DNA of 64,000 nt from Hyalella azteca (taxonomy: Eukaryota; Arthropoda; Malacostraca; Amphipoda; Hyalellidae), in contig NW_025937364.1 in NCBI RefSeq assembly GCF_000764305.2, positions 124,001-188,000 of the forward strand, in the 5' to 3' direction. Both the position numbers and the translations under genes were made by a program. The notes under the pieces were generated by a model, which saw only the letters and a list, made by a program, of their open reading frames with translations, had not been told where the DNA came from and searched no databases. This document shows positions 62,563-64,000 of the stretch, piece after piece. The stretch's first letter is position 1, and every line of letters starts with the position of its first letter.

Positions 62563-64000
62563 GTTGCAATATGAAGGGAAACGAGTGTTGTTATCAAAAA
62601 TACACTAGATTTGCATCAGCTCACTTTTTAACTTGGAGAGCAAGTCCCGTATAGTTTGATACAGATTAAAAAAATAAATGATAATGTTGTTCAAACCAAT
62701 TTACTGGATCAGGCGATGGTTAAGTAAATCAGCTCACGAACTCAGGTCAAGCAAAAATAGCACAATTACATGTGAAGATTCAACACGGACTTCAGAAAAA
62801 AGTTAAAGATGTTAAAATCCAGATATCGCTGTCAGCAACGATTAGGTGAAGTAGTGAGATTCTCTTTACAGCTCCCAAGAACTATGCTTCAAGTATGCTA
62901 TTAATTACAAGCCGTTCAAGCAATAGCATGAGTATCAACGAATATAAATAAGACACTAAAGACAGATTATATAAGGTAATTCACGATTGCGGTTAGCCTA
63001 ACTAACAACGATCACCAATTTCCAATGAAGTAGAATAAGGATCACTCACACTGTATGTTCACAGAAGTGCAATTAAAGCGAAGCACCACACACTGGGATA
63101 ATATGTAAGCGGACGGGACATAAGCAGAACAAAATCACGAACAGCCTTCTCCGAAGCTGACCGGGCAATGATGCTCTGCCAGAAGGCAACCTACACGATG
63201 CGTAAGACAAGCCCGACCAATAAGCGACTAGCTTCGTGATGTCACTCAGCGATGGCATAAGCTATTGGACCTACACGATGCGTAAGAGAAGCCCGACCAA
63301 TAAGCGACTAGCTTCGTGATGTCACTCAGCGATGGCATAAGCTATTGGCTCTGCCAAATTACACTATCGCACCCAAAACTGCATGGATTGTAGTAAAATT
63401 ACGTACATTTAAGTGGTTTGTACCTCAAAGGGTTATTCGATGAAAAATACAACAATTACAATAGTGCAAATGTTTCAAATCACATAGTGTCCGAAGACGT
63501 TCAGAGTAGCAGACGAGTGGATTATTTCGCACCTAATAGTTGGCAGTAGATCACATCAATCGAGGCACTAATGGAGACTTCCGATTGGTCATTTGCGGCG
63601 TGACGTAGAGATGGCGATAGGTTTCTTGGATGAGTGCAGAGGAAGCCTGCACATGAGAAAACAAAAATTAATTAAAACAAGATCCGGCACTGCTGAGCAC
63701 CGATATAGAATACTTTGAAGTGTTTTGTCGAATTGTGGAGCTCACAATCATGACAAAATTATATCAAGGTTGAATAAAAAAAATTCAATATGTTCAATTT
63801 AATTTTCACACAGTGACAACACTTCGGTAATGTACTACTTTGGAGGATGACTAACGCATGTTGGCACAAAGGTTCGCAACACGCGTCGCCTATTTCAGTA
63901 TTTTTTTCTTCTCAAAAACCAAGAGTGACCTCGGCCGCAGCTAACGCGATCACTAATTCGTATACGGTTTACACTAAACATCCTTGTAGGACGGAAACAG
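62563..64000. promoter_or_regulatory. 5' flank and candidate promoter region of the WH1-CRIB gene
   Basis: No coding exon is recognised upstream of the start codon at 62562. An exact-length 80-bp tandem duplication (63189-63348) brings two CCAAT boxes and two inverted CCAAT boxes. A further ATTGG (63584-63588) and a CRE-like TGACGTAG (63601-63608) lie beyond it. The cluster is 0.6-1.1 kb upstream of the coding start and is the best promoter candidate in this end of the window. Confidence 0.4.
63189..63348. repeat. 80-bp tandem duplication with CCAAT boxes
   Basis: Copies 63189-63268 and 63269-63348 differ at one base (GTAAGAC against GTAAGAG). Each holds CGACCAATAAGCG, a GTGATGTCAC palindrome-like site and a closing CTATTGG. 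The near-identity indicates a recent event or an assembly duplication. Confidence 0.92.

Overview
The window is eukaryotic nuclear DNA, almost certainly from an arthropod. It is AT-rich, its genes are split by GT-AG introns, and the proteins that can be rebuilt by joining exons in phase are animal proteins with close arthropod relatives: White, Trabid and KDM3. A crustacean is possible, but I cannot fix the group from sequence alone. I see no prokaryotic operon, CRISPR array, canonical tRNA or rRNA gene.

Layout. Positions 1-10996 hold no coding exon I can defend and are probably the 5' region or a large intron of the next gene. Positions 10997-20724 (+) hold the C-terminal ten exons of a KDM3/JMJD1-type JmjC histone H3K9 demethylase. 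A gene-poor stretch with a 768-bp hAT-like MITE (24106-24873) follows. A complete White-like ABCG half-transporter in 16 exons lies at 26227-32510 (+). After a dimeric tRNA-like SINE (33714-33936) comes the ribosomal protein eS27 gene (34531-39664, +), whose first coding exon holds only two codons. On the minus strand, 43328-49817 is the deubiquitinase Trabid (ZRANB1), nine exons and 921 codons, with a 364-bp piggyBac-like MITE in one intron. Positions 50040-51110 hold a broken LINE and 51267-52440 hold two more copies of the SINE. Positions 53-58.8 kb are gene-poor. Positions 58839-62562 (-) hold a two-exon gene for a protein with a WASP-like WH1 domain and a CRIB-like motif.

The genes do not form a pathway. 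They are a chromatin enzyme, a membrane transporter, a ribosomal protein, a ubiquitin-editing enzyme and a candidate Rho-GTPase effector, placed side by side.

The most striking property is local. At least ten short tandem duplications (unit about 30-110 bp) are scattered through introns and flanks. Three of them copied a working splice junction, so an authentic splice site sits beside one or two near-identical decoys that lead to stop codons or frame shifts. I found no clear sign of a previously undescribed multi-gene system.
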